From: an uncultured Muribaculaceae bacterium
GTDB taxonomy: Bacteria; Bacteroidota; Bacteroidia; Bacteroidales; Muribaculaceae
DNA: 22,882 bases
NCBI GenBank assembly: GCA_910589425.1
Contig: CAJUSZ010000034.1
Span: 507 to 23,388 of the forward strand
Reading direction: 5' to 3'
The notes beneath the pieces are model-generated. The model saw only the letters and a list, made by a program, of their open reading frames with translations. It made no database searches and had not been told where the DNA came from. Each line of letters starts with the position of its first letter. The first letter of the stretch is position 1. Both the position numbers and the translations under genes were made by a program. Below are positions 8,175 to 15,410 of this stretch, in pieces.

Positions 8175-8296
8175 GCTTATATCATCTTATTTGTCTTTCC
8201 GGTATATTTCCAATTTTCAATCAGTCGTTTAGCCCGCTAAACTCCCTCTTTCAAATTTGAAATATCCTCAAAAATCCGGAATAATCTGATATAAGC
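8175..8296. repeat. 122-nt imperfect inverted repeat in an intergenic gap
   Basis: Arms 8175-8191 and 8280-8296 match as inverted copies at 15 of 17 positions, with a perfect outer 10 bp (gcttatatca / tgatataagc). Further inside, tccgg and tttcaa blocks are also inversely repeated, and the centre has a small hairpin (tttag-cccg-ctaaa) and a 12-nt palindrome (ttcaaatttgaa). It lies in the 422-nt gap 8100-8521, which otherwise holds only the terminator of the next gene. It could be a transcribed leader structure of the NYN gene or a decayed small palindromic element. No target-site duplication was recognised. Confidence 0.5.
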
Positions 8297-8427
8297 TAAT
8301 TTTAAAGAGTTCCTTATGGGAAGTCGGTCCGCAGACATACCGTCCGCTCCCAGACATGCTTTCAATTAGAACCCTTTCATCCACATTAATGTTCAGTAGG
8401 ACCACCATCTCAAAGTGTGTATTTTAA

Positions 8428-8472
8428 AAACTATCTAAAAATATCTCCCCGCCGTGCATGCCGGCGGGGAGA
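8428..8472 (-). terminator. Terminator of the large T9SS protein gene
   Basis: A perfect 11-bp GC-rich stem (8444-8454 with 8462-8472) closes a 7-nt loop, about 50 nt after the stop codon. On the minus strand a T-rich stretch (TATTTTTAGATAGTTT) follows. Confidence 0.88.
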
Positions 8473-8521
8473 CACTCTGAAAGCGGGAGCTTGCTTGGAG
8501 CCTGTTTAATAGATTACCCAT

Positions 8522-11500
8522 TCATTTCACTATCACACGATGCACAGAGGTTCCCGCAACTGATGTGATCCTTACTGCATAGACCCCGGCACTCCAACCG
8601 TCGCGGCTGATGGTGATGTTGCCGCTGTTGCCTTCGGAAGCATATACGCGCATGCCTGTGGATGAATAGATCTCCACGGTGTAGTCCTCAAGCTCAGTTG
8701 AAACATTGAGACGGTCCGTTACAGGCACAGGATACAGACGCACATCGCCCGTATAAACGCGATCCACACCTACACCCTTGTCTTCCTTGACAACAAGGCG
8801 CAGATAGTCCGTATGTCCGGCCCGGCGCATGGATGCCATGCACACGGCCTGACCGGCTGCCGCACGGGCAGCGCCGTTGCCGTCGAGTCTTACGTCGCTT
8901 CCGTCAAGGGAGAGAGTGAACGGCCCGTCTTCAAGAACCTCGAGCGAATAAACCTCCGAGGCTGTCGAGGATGCGTCATGGACAAACAGGTCCGCGAGAT
9001 CAATCGAGGAACCGTCAGCTATGCTCACTGACTCTGTTTCCATCTCCGGCATGGCGCCGAACCGGTCAAGGCAGACATAAGTAGGCGTATTGACACCGAA
9101 CGAGCCCTTGTCGGAGCCGTCGAAATTGAACGTTACGCTTTTAACTTTTCCGAGGCTGCGGAGATCAAACCATTCCCATCCATTGAGGATATAGTGTTCG
9201 TCGGCATTGGAATCACGCCAGTCCCCGAGATAAAAATCAGCTGATTTTCTATTGCCCGACGCATCTGTGCCGATTGCCGTAACCTTAAACCAGGATCCGT
9301 CGGCAAACGGCTTGGCAAATCCGTCGCCATTTCTCATGCTTGAATATGCATAAGCGGAATTGGCCACATAACATCCCGGGACAACATCGCCCTCCTCGCT
9401 GTTGGTTACATCTATTGTCATACCCTGGGGATATGCCACAACGAAGTTGGAGCCGGCGAACGCTCCGCCCGGGGCGGAACGGAACTGGTCGGCGATAGTG
9501 GTGAATTGCGATGAGGTTTCCGACGAAAGTGTGTAGCCATACCAGAAGCTATATTCAGGCATTCCATCGGAATTGAATGCAAACGATCCGCTGTAGAATC
9601 TATGTTCGCCTTCTGGAGTGAAATGCGATTCCGACTCCAGGAAATTGTCATCGAACATCGCGGGGACAAGCTCCCCATCCACTTCGACAGACGCTGTGGC
9701 TGTTGCTTTCTGGCCGTCGGCTGACTCCACAGTCAATGTATACGATCCTGCGACATCAGGATTCATAGTCAGCGTTGACTCTGTTCCTGCCTGACGGTTC
9801 ATCTGGTCTTTCCATATATATGTGTATGGCTTAAGTCCACCGGAAACAACGGGAACAAACACGTATTCCGCTCCAGCTTCCACACGGGGGATATCTGTCT
9901 CGGCAAACTCCACCTCCAGAGGGTCGATATGCTGCGCTGTGGTAAACACATCTGTAGCGACGACATCGCCTCTCACCCCGGCGGGGCTTTCAGCCACAAA
10001 GAATGCCCGGTAGTCCGTGGAGGATTTAAGGGACTGGAATCCGGTCCGAACCTCGACATTGGCAGAAATCGAAACGCCCGTGCCGCCTGCCACGGTCTCT
10101 GCCTCCGGGAGAATGTCTCCCTCTTTCCATTCCCTGACAATAGAGTAAAGCTTGCCGCCCATGTCCCATTTTGTCTTCACCACAGCCGAAGACTCGGTTA
10201 TTTCCATCACCTTGGGATAGCCTGTCGCTATTTCAGGCTTGTCTGCTTTCTGTTCGGCATACTCGTATGCTCCGAGCGTCCAGTCTGTCGCCGGACGTGC
10301 GGTTCCTTCAAGGTCGGTGGCGATCCCTTCCACCGGTTCGCCGCACCGGAGTCCGCCTGCTGACGCGGGATGGGAATCTTCTGCGGCAAGGAATTCCGCT
10401 TTCTCATTGATCGAGGATGCGTCGCCAGTCAGAGCTGTGAATCCGTTGAAGTCAAGCTGCTCGCTGTCATTCTTGCATACAACGCCTGCCCTGCTGTGGA
10501 ATGCATTGTTGGAGAAGCTGAAACCGGCTACGTCAGTCTTGTTCCAGAAATAAACACCGATTGATCCGGTGGAGCAGTCATTGTGGATTATGTTGCCTCT
10601 GACTTTAATACCGGACGCGGATCCTGAGCCGTTTGTAGCCAGCACGTAACCATTTGTTCCTTCCACACGCAATGTGTTGTAGGCGACATCCACATTGCTA
10701 ACCAAATTGTTGATGTTAAGCGCACGCCCGGTGTATGCGGGGCATTTGGAAATCGCGATCTCATTGTTCACAATCCTTATAGGAGAGCCAGCCTCGCCTT
10801 TGCAGGCATCCCGCAGGTCTATGCCCGTGGAATAGGATGATCCGGAATTTATCAGCCGGTTGCGTTCCACGACGGCTCCGCCTGAGACACGATAAAGATC
10901 AATAGCCTGATACCCATTCTTATGAGCGGATGCAGACACGACGTTGCCCGAGATAACCGGAGCCACCTCGTCGCTCACGTATATTCCCTTTGAATATGCC
11001 CCGTCGATGACGTTGCCGTTTATGCGGAGCCCCTTCTCCTTGGGAAGAGCGACAAATCCGGTTCCTCCGAGATAAACAGCTATCAGACCGTTCAGGAACG
11101 AACAGTTTTCAACCGTCATGTCGTCATTATTGAATCCAGCCTCGTTTTTGGCCTTGCTGCGGAGAAGATTGGTGCCTTTGTTGCCGGATATCACCGGGCC
11201 TGCAATAGAGCAGTCTTTCAATGTGAACGAATGGCTGCCATCGGCCACATAGACCAGATTCTCCCAGCTGGAGGATGAGGAAGAAACCGTGATTCCCTCA
11301 ATCCGGACAAACGGGGTGCCGGAGATCTGGACTATCCCGCTTTTCTCAGCCGAGGAGAATTTGCCGGATAATGTTACCGCATCACGGTCTCCGCTTTTTG
11401 AACGGATCACCAGCGGATGATCCGCCGAGGTGCCTTTCACATCGGCGATCTTGATATTCTGCGGATAAGTGCCGTCGAGTATCTCAAAGATGACCTCGCC

Positions 11501-12589
11501 CTCTATTCCTCCTGAAAGAGCCGCTGTCATGGCGGCAAAATCGGAATAATCGCCACCTGCACCCACGCTGAACACTCCTTTAAGGCCTGCCTTGACTGTG
11601 GCCTGGCGTTTCACTCCTGTCCCGGCAAATGATTCACCGTTAAACTTCACGGACTTGAACGAAACACCGATATTGTGTCCCGCAACCGCGTCATCGGCAA
11701 GATCTGCGGTAAGCCAATAATGGAATTTACCGAAATCGCCAGTTGCATCCTCCACACGGAAACATACATCCGTCCCGGCGGGCTCCACCGTGGCAAGCTT
11801 CCGTGCTATGGCCGGAGAAAAACCTTCGACATCCCCGGTGGCATACAGATGCAAGGCCTTTACGTCCGTCAACGATTCGGTTCCATCCATCGAGAAGCTG
11901 AAATCCGACAGCTTTGAACCACCCATGTCTCCGGCGATAGTCATATCCACCTTGAGTACAGGCACATCTCTCGATCCGCGGAGCCAACCTGTATCCGTGC
12001 CGGCTGCTGACGCTACGGCAGATTCAAGCGAATAATCCACCTTCCCGCGCACTCCGACCAGCATTGCAAATCCATTGAGCGTCGCGCCCGACGGTCCGGT
12101 AACAGTGATTGTGATGGAGCCATCCGCAGCCTTTGACACAAGCCCTGAGGGACCGTTAGTTGTACTGTAGCCGGTTTTTGTCCCGAGAAGACAATTCTCG
12201 TCCGCTTCACGTCCGGAATAAACATACATCCGGCCATTCCCTATCGAGAACGACTCGGTGTCAAGTGTAATGGTTTGTCCGGCCTGGGAGGGGACGAAAG
12301 TATATGTGGCGCTGATACGCGACCCGATCTTTCCGTCTGCACCTCCGTCATCGTAAAACATGAACGGTTCAGCGACATTTACAATGTGCTGTCCCTCCTG
12401 CATGTTGACTGATTTCTGAACTGCATTTTCTTCCTGTTGTGTTTTTCTGATAAAGGTTCCGGTCTCGGATTCATTTGGTGAGCCAGACAAATGGCCTCCC
12501 GGCACATCGATGCCAGCCCATGCGGCATACGGCGAGACCAGTATGATGGCCGCCGTCCCGACTGTATGGACAAATCTCTTGTTTTTCAT
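8522..12589 (-). CDS. Large T9SS-sorted surface protein with beta-helix and DUF4465 domain, under a cobalamin riboswitch
   Basis: A 1355-residue exported protein. Visible order:
- signal peptide about 1-25 (ends AWA);
- beta-sandwich about 65-190;
- a domain about 208-325 like the N-terminal domain next to BNR-repeat sialidases (VLKVDMTIAGDMGGSKLSDF, then FHYWLTADL);
- a right-handed parallel beta-helix about 338-720 (FSVGAGGDYSDFAAMTAAL, many N/G-rich turns) closing with DWTLGAYEY;
- Fn3-like 792-885;
- Ig/PKD-like 888-970;
- DUF4465 about 978-1178 (FWYGYTLSSET, AGSNFVVAYP, WFDLRSLGKV);
- T9SS type A sorting domain about 1276-1355 (LYPVPVTDRLNV, AGVYAVRI, HRVIVK).
It is probably anchored on the cell surface. 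No glycosidase active site is evident. Its leader carries a cobalamin riboswitch, so expression should fall when corrinoids are plentiful. From memory, DUF4465 proteins of Bacteroides B12-uptake loci (BtuH) bind corrinoids; binding here is inference. Confidence 0.9.
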   Translation of the reverse strand: MKNKRFVHTVGTAAIILVSPYAAWAGIDVPGGHLSGSPNESETGTFIRKTQQEENAVQKSVNMQEGQHIVNVAEPFMFYDDGGADGKIGSRISATYTFVPSQAGQTITLDTESFSIGNGRMYVYSGREADENCLLGTKTGYSTTNGPSGLVSKAADGSITITVTGPSGATLNGFAMLVGVRGKVDYSLESAVASAAGTDTGWLRGSRDVPVLKVDMTIAGDMGGSKLSDFSFSMDGTESLTDVKALHLYATGDVEGFSPAIARKLATVEPAGTDVCFRVEDATGDFGKFHYWLTADLADDAVAGHNIGVSFKSVKFNGESFAGTGVKRQATVKAGLKGVFSVGAGGDYSDFAAMTAALSGGIEGEVIFEILDGTYPQNIKIADVKGTSADHPLVIRSKSGDRDAVTLSGKFSSAEKSGIVQISGTPFVRIEGITVSSSSSSWENLVYVADGSHSFTLKDCSIAGPVISGNKGTNLLRSKAKNEAGFNNDDMTVENCSFLNGLIAVYLGGTGFVALPKEKGLRINGNVIDGAYSKGIYVSDEVAPVISGNVVSASAHKNGYQAIDLYRVSGGAVVERNRLINSGSSYSTGIDLRDACKGEAGSPIRIVNNEIAISKCPAYTGRALNINNLVSNVDVAYNTLRVEGTNGYVLATNGSGSASGIKVRGNIIHNDCSTGSIGVYFWNKTDVAGFSFSNNAFHSRAGVVCKNDSEQLDFNGFTALTGDASSINEKAEFLAAEDSHPASAGGLRCGEPVEGIATDLEGTARPATDWTLGAYEYAEQKADKPEIATGYPKVMEITESSAVVKTKWDMGGKLYSIVREWKEGDILPEAETVAGGTGVSISANVEVRTGFQSLKSSTDYRAFFVAESPAGVRGDVVATDVFTTAQHIDPLEVEFAETDIPRVEAGAEYVFVPVVSGGLKPYTYIWKDQMNRQAGTESTLTMNPDVAGSYTLTVESADGQKATATASVEVDGELVPAMFDDNFLESESHFTPEGEHRFYSGSFAFNSDGMPEYSFWYGYTLSSETSSQFTTIADQFRSAPGGAFAGSNFVVAYPQGMTIDVTNSEEGDVVPGCYVANSAYAYSSMRNGDGFAKPFADGSWFKVTAIGTDASGNRKSADFYLGDWRDSNADEHYILNGWEWFDLRSLGKVKSVTFNFDGSDKGSFGVNTPTYVCLDRFGAMPEMETESVSIADGSSIDLADLFVHDASSTASEVYSLEVLEDGPFTLSLDGSDVRLDGNGAARAAAGQAVCMASMRRAGHTDYLRLVVKEDKGVGVDRVYTGDVRLYPVPVTDRLNVSTELEDYTVEIYSSTGMRVYASEGNSGNITISRDGWSAGVYAVRITSVAGTSVHRVIVK

Positions 12590-12629
12590 TGGCTGTCTGT
12601 TAGATATGTTATAGTTAAATAATATAAAT

Positions 12630-12672
12630 CCTTTCCTGAATTCCTACCGTATAGGAGCATCATCAGGAAAGG
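12630..12672 (-). promoter_or_regulatory. Hairpin between riboswitch and start codon (possible expression platform)
   Basis: A perfect 10-bp inverted repeat (12630-12639 with 12663-12672) encloses a second 5-bp stem (12642-12646 with 12652-12656). On the minus strand it is followed by U/A-rich sequence (ATTTATATTATTTAAC) and then the start codon 40 nt later. It could act as a weak terminator or as a structure controlling translation in response to the upstream riboswitch. The link between the two is inference. Confidence 0.5.
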
Positions 12673-12831
12673 GGCAGCCAATATTCAGGGTTTCCCATGC
12701 CTTTGCAGCATTACTCCTCTGTCCGGACAAAAACGCCTCGACTCACGAAGTCTGAAAAACCTCTCACTATATATATCGGACACCGTCTGGCCTCAGTCCT
12801 GGAAAGCCTGTTGCGGTAGAAATGAAACAAT

Positions 12832-13047
12832 GGCAGGTCTTCTGACTTATTCCTTTCTCTTCCGTGCCTTCCCGCAAGACTGGGTCTTACAGTGACCATG
12901 GGACCGGTTCCACACCTGCATCCCAACTAAATTAGCGGAAGGGAAATTGCCGGAAATCACAGCAGCCGGTCTGTCCGGGATTCGCACCCGGTTCCCTTTT
13001 GAGATCGTCATTCCGCTTGCGCTTCGGGACGACCACCATTTTTCGAC
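12832..13047 (-). ncRNA. Cobalamin (vitamin B12) riboswitch
   Basis: Minus-strand reading shows the family landmarks in order. First is a 5' stem-loop (about 13035-13006), then AAAAGGGAAC with the CCGGGTGCGAATCCCGG hairpin (13000-12975). ACCGGCTGCTGTGATT follows (from 12970). Next come GGTCACTG (12900-12893) and GGGAAGGC (12876-12869), and finally the B12 box AGTCAGAAGACCTGCC (12847-12832), which fits the consensus. About 45 nt of extra sequence sits between CTGTGA and CACTG, within the variability seen in this class. It lies about 240 nt before the start codon of the 8522-12589 gene on the same strand. Binding of adenosyl- or methylcobalamin should switch the gene off. The ends are approximate. 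Confidence 0.92.
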
Positions 13048-13049
13048 CG

Positions 13050-13081
13050 CAAAATTAGACATATTTTTTTATACGGACAAC
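13050..13081 (-). promoter_or_regulatory. Promoter of the riboswitch-controlled transcript
   Basis: Minus strand: GTTG (13081-13078), 20 nt, then TAATTTTG (13057-13050). Transcription would start near 13043, right at the 5' edge of the riboswitch, so the leader is about 450 nt long. Confidence 0.65.
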
Positions 13082-13090
13082 TGGTGCGTC

Positions 13091-13135
13091 TCAAAAAGAA
13101 ACGGCACCGGAGAGAATACTTCTCCAATGCCGTTT
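13091..13135 (-). terminator. Terminator of the pepD-muramidase-pepD operon
   Basis: The inverted repeat 13099-13106 / 13128-13135 (aaacggca / tgccgttt), plus an inner ggaga/tctcc stem, lies about 45 nt after the last stop codon. On the minus strand TTTCTTTTTGAG follows. T-runs on both sides could let it work both ways. Confidence 0.8.
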
Positions 13136-13179
13136 TTATGTATAGAATAAAGTGTGTGCGTTAAAACACTCTCTGAACC

Positions 13180-14640
13180 TCAATCTGCAAGCCGGGTGAT
13201 TATCTCACAAAGGAAACGCCAGTATTCCTCCACAGATTTGATATTGGCTTTCTCGCTCGGAGAGTGGATGTCTTTCAGCGTCGGACCGAATGAAATCATG
13301 TCAAGCCCGGGCATCTTCTCAAGGAACAGACCGCATTCCAATCCGGCATGCAGCGCCTCTATTCTCGGCTTCCGGCCGAAAAGATCCTCGAAGCTTTTCT
13401 CTGCGACACGAAGCACCTTCGACTCAGGATTGGGCGCCCAGCCTACGTAGGCATCCTCAAATTCGACCATGCAGCCGATCATGCGGAAAAGCGACTTCAC
13501 CCTGTCGGCTATCTCGTCGCGGCGTGAATCGACCGACGAACGCTGGTGGATCTCGATCCTGATCGTGTTGTCCTCTTTCATCTTGACGGAAGCGAGATTG
13601 CATGAGGTCTCGATCAGTCCCTCTACGGCGTTAGACATGCCCTGAACTCCATTCGGGCAGCTGAACACGGCGCTTATGAGTTTGAACGCTGTCTCCGGAT
13701 CGATGATCTCAGCCGGTGCCTCGACCGGTTCCACAGTAAATGTGAAATCCTTTCCTTCGGCAAGGAGGAATTCCGCATGGATCATGTCGGAGAATTCTTT
13801 CCCGTACTCCTCGAACGCAGGGGCTGCATCGGCATCGACACCTACCACAGCCCATGCCTCACGGGGAATGGCGTTGGCAAGATTGCCACCGTCGATTTGC
13901 GCAAGCGACAGTCCGCCGAATTTGTCGAAGCTCTCCCAGATAAAACGGGCAAGCTGCTGGTTGGCGTTGCCTCGGCCAAGCCCGATCTCCATTCCGGAAT
14001 GGCCGCCCTTGAGATGATTGATGTGGATCTTATAATATTTCTGGCTTTCAAAAGCCTTTACCTTGTCGAAAGGAAGAGTGCAGACTGTAACCTTTCCTCC
14101 GGCGCATCCGATCACAAGCTGACCATGCTCCTCTGAATCAAGGTTGAGAAGAATGTCGCCGCTGACAAAGCCCGGCTGCAAGCCATTGGCTCCGATCAGC
14201 CCCTGCTCCTCGTCGACCGTGAACAGGCATTCCAGCGGGCCATGCACCAGTGTGTCGTCAAGAAGAGCGGCCATCGCTGAAGCGCAGCCCATGCCGTTGT
14301 CGGCTCCGAGCGTGGTGCCGTCGGCCTTGACCCATTCACCATCCACTATTGTGGTGATCGGGTCGTTGAGGAAATCATGCTCCTTGTCGTTTCTCTTCTC
14401 CGCAACCATATCCTGATGACCCTGAAGAATGATCGTCGGGGCATTTTCATGACCCGGAGTGGCTGCTTTTCTCATCACAACATTGCCTACCTCATCGGTG
14501 GCAACCTCTATATTGTGGCGGTTTGCCCAGTCCACAAGAAACTGTTTCATCTTTTCGAGATGATGTGTCGGACGGGGTACTTTGGTTATTTCATCAAAAC
14601 ATTCCCAAAGGAGTTTCGGCTGAAGATCTGTAATTTTCAT
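13180..14640 (-). CDS. pepD: Aminoacyl-histidine dipeptidase (M20C, PepD-like), second copy in operon
   Basis: A cytoplasmic zinc dipeptidase of the PepD (beta-alanyl-histidine/Xaa-His dipeptidase) family, at the usual length (486 aa). Metal and catalytic residues are in place: His75 and Asp77 in GHQDMVAEK, Asp114 in LGADNGMG, Glu144/Glu145 in VDEEQGLIGA, Asp168 in NLDSEEHG, and the late His in HAGLECGLF. There is no signal peptide. The start ATG overlaps the stop of the muramidase gene by 4 nt (ATGA), indicating translational coupling. It is clearly paralogous to the operon's first gene (shared VWECFDEITKVPRP-type start, GHENAPT, HAGLECGLF). Exact peptide preference cannot be read. It is probably part of peptide or cell-wall peptide recycling given its neighbour. 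Confidence 0.95.
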   Translation of the reverse strand: MKITDLQPKLLWECFDEITKVPRPTHHLEKMKQFLVDWANRHNIEVATDEVGNVVMRKAATPGHENAPTIILQGHQDMVAEKRNDKEHDFLNDPITTIVDGEWVKADGTTLGADNGMGCASAMAALLDDTLVHGPLECLFTVDEEQGLIGANGLQPGFVSGDILLNLDSEEHGQLVIGCAGGKVTVCTLPFDKVKAFESQKYYKIHINHLKGGHSGMEIGLGRGNANQQLARFIWESFDKFGGLSLAQIDGGNLANAIPREAWAVVGVDADAAPAFEEYGKEFSDMIHAEFLLAEGKDFTFTVEPVEAPAEIIDPETAFKLISAVFSCPNGVQGMSNAVEGLIETSCNLASVKMKEDNTIRIEIHQRSSVDSRRDEIADRVKSLFRMIGCMVEFEDAYVGWAPNPESKVLRVAEKSFEDLFGRKPRIEALHAGLECGLFLEKMPGLDMISFGPTLKDIHSPSEKANIKSVEEYWRFLCEIITRLAD

Positions 14641-15410
14641 TTTTCTGTCTGCTTCTTAAATTTTGCGTATGCGTTTGCCATTTTTGTATGATAGCCCCGG
14701 CGGGCGTAGCTCGGCCCGTTGTATTTGCGGGCGAAAGCGCTCCAGTTCTTGTTCTGGAGATCCTTGAGCATACCGGTGTTTTTGATAAATGCGGCAAAAA
14801 GCTCAAGCTGTTCGAGTTCTGAATAAGCCATCAGACGGACAAATTCGTCGACCGTGCTGCATCCGCACAGCTTATAGTTGAATCCGCCTATCTGAAACAT
14901 TCCCCAGAACGTTCCCATGTTCGCTCCCTGAGCGTTGCTCTTTCTGGCATTGATGAGCTGAGTCCATTCACTCCGGGCATAGCCGGTCAGACCGGCTGGC
15001 ACGGTTTCACCTTTAGCCCCGGCTTTCGACGGAGCCGAATGCCGGAATTTATTATACATCGCGCGGTCGAAATTGATCACAGGTACTCCGGGAGCCCAGA
15101 ACCCTTTCATCTGCGAACCGGCCTCGATAGCGACTACAGCTTTCATCGCCGCCACCTCTACTCCGATCTCCTCGGCCACAAGCCTGAAGTCCTCTTCGGT
15201 GAGATGCGTGTAGCGTGTAGACTGATCAGCCTTTGGCAGCAGCGAATCGAACCTGACGCTCTGAAGCCCCTCGTTGATGGTTCTCGCCGCCGCACGACCG
15301 GATTCACTCCTGACGCTGTCGGGATCAAGCGCCCTCCCATGAAGGGAAGGCGCCGGTAAAGCCGACATAAGCAGCGCTGCCAGAATAGCCGGCGCCATCA
15401 GGCGCTTCAT
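14637..15410 (-). CDS. Exported N-acetylmuramidase (DUF3380-type)
   Basis: A predicted peptidoglycan hydrolase that cuts the MurNAc-GlcNAc bond. The 257 residues begin with a hydrophobic signal (MKRLMAPAILAALLMSALPA), then a linker. The domain from about 67 starts LTEEDFRLVAEEIGVEVAAM. Glu96 in VVAIEAGSQMKGFW is the likely catalytic acid, as in the family's IE-x-G motif. Other conserved parts are VINFDRAMYNKFR, TFWGMFQIGGFNYKLCG and WSAFARKYNGPSYARRGYH. It is typical of phage-like endolysin domains recruited as housekeeping or export enzymes. It sits inside a three-gene operon with 4-nt ATGA overlaps on both sides (15407-15410 and 14637-14640), so its expression is tied to the two PepD dipeptidases. 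Confidence 0.88.
   Translation of the reverse strand: MKRLMAPAILAALLMSALPAPSLHGRALDPDSVRSESGRAAARTINEGLQSVRFDSLLPKADQSTRYTHLTEEDFRLVAEEIGVEVAAMKAVVAIEAGSQMKGFWAPGVPVINFDRAMYNKFRHSAPSKAGAKGETVPAGLTGYARSEWTQLINARKSNAQGANMGTFWGMFQIGGFNYKLCGCSTVDEFVRLMAYSELEQLELFAAFIKNTGMLKDLQNKNWSAFARKYNGPSYARRGYHTKMANAYAKFKKQTEK

Noticed and set aside
12663..12711. Two mini-ORFs in the leader (8 codons from 12711, preceded by GGAG; 11 codons from 12698)
   Set aside because: The GGAG is too close to the ATG, Bacteroidetes rarely rely on it, and such tiny frames are common by chance.
8522..13081. A btuB/btuG-type B12 uptake locus
   Set aside because: No TonB-dependent receptor, BtuG-like propeller or ABC transporter gene is present; only the riboswitch and the DUF4465 protein support a B12 link.
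12711..13150. Several short open frames in the riboswitch region
   Set aside because: They overlap the conserved cobalamin riboswitch, have no domain or consistent start signal, and conflict with each other in frame.
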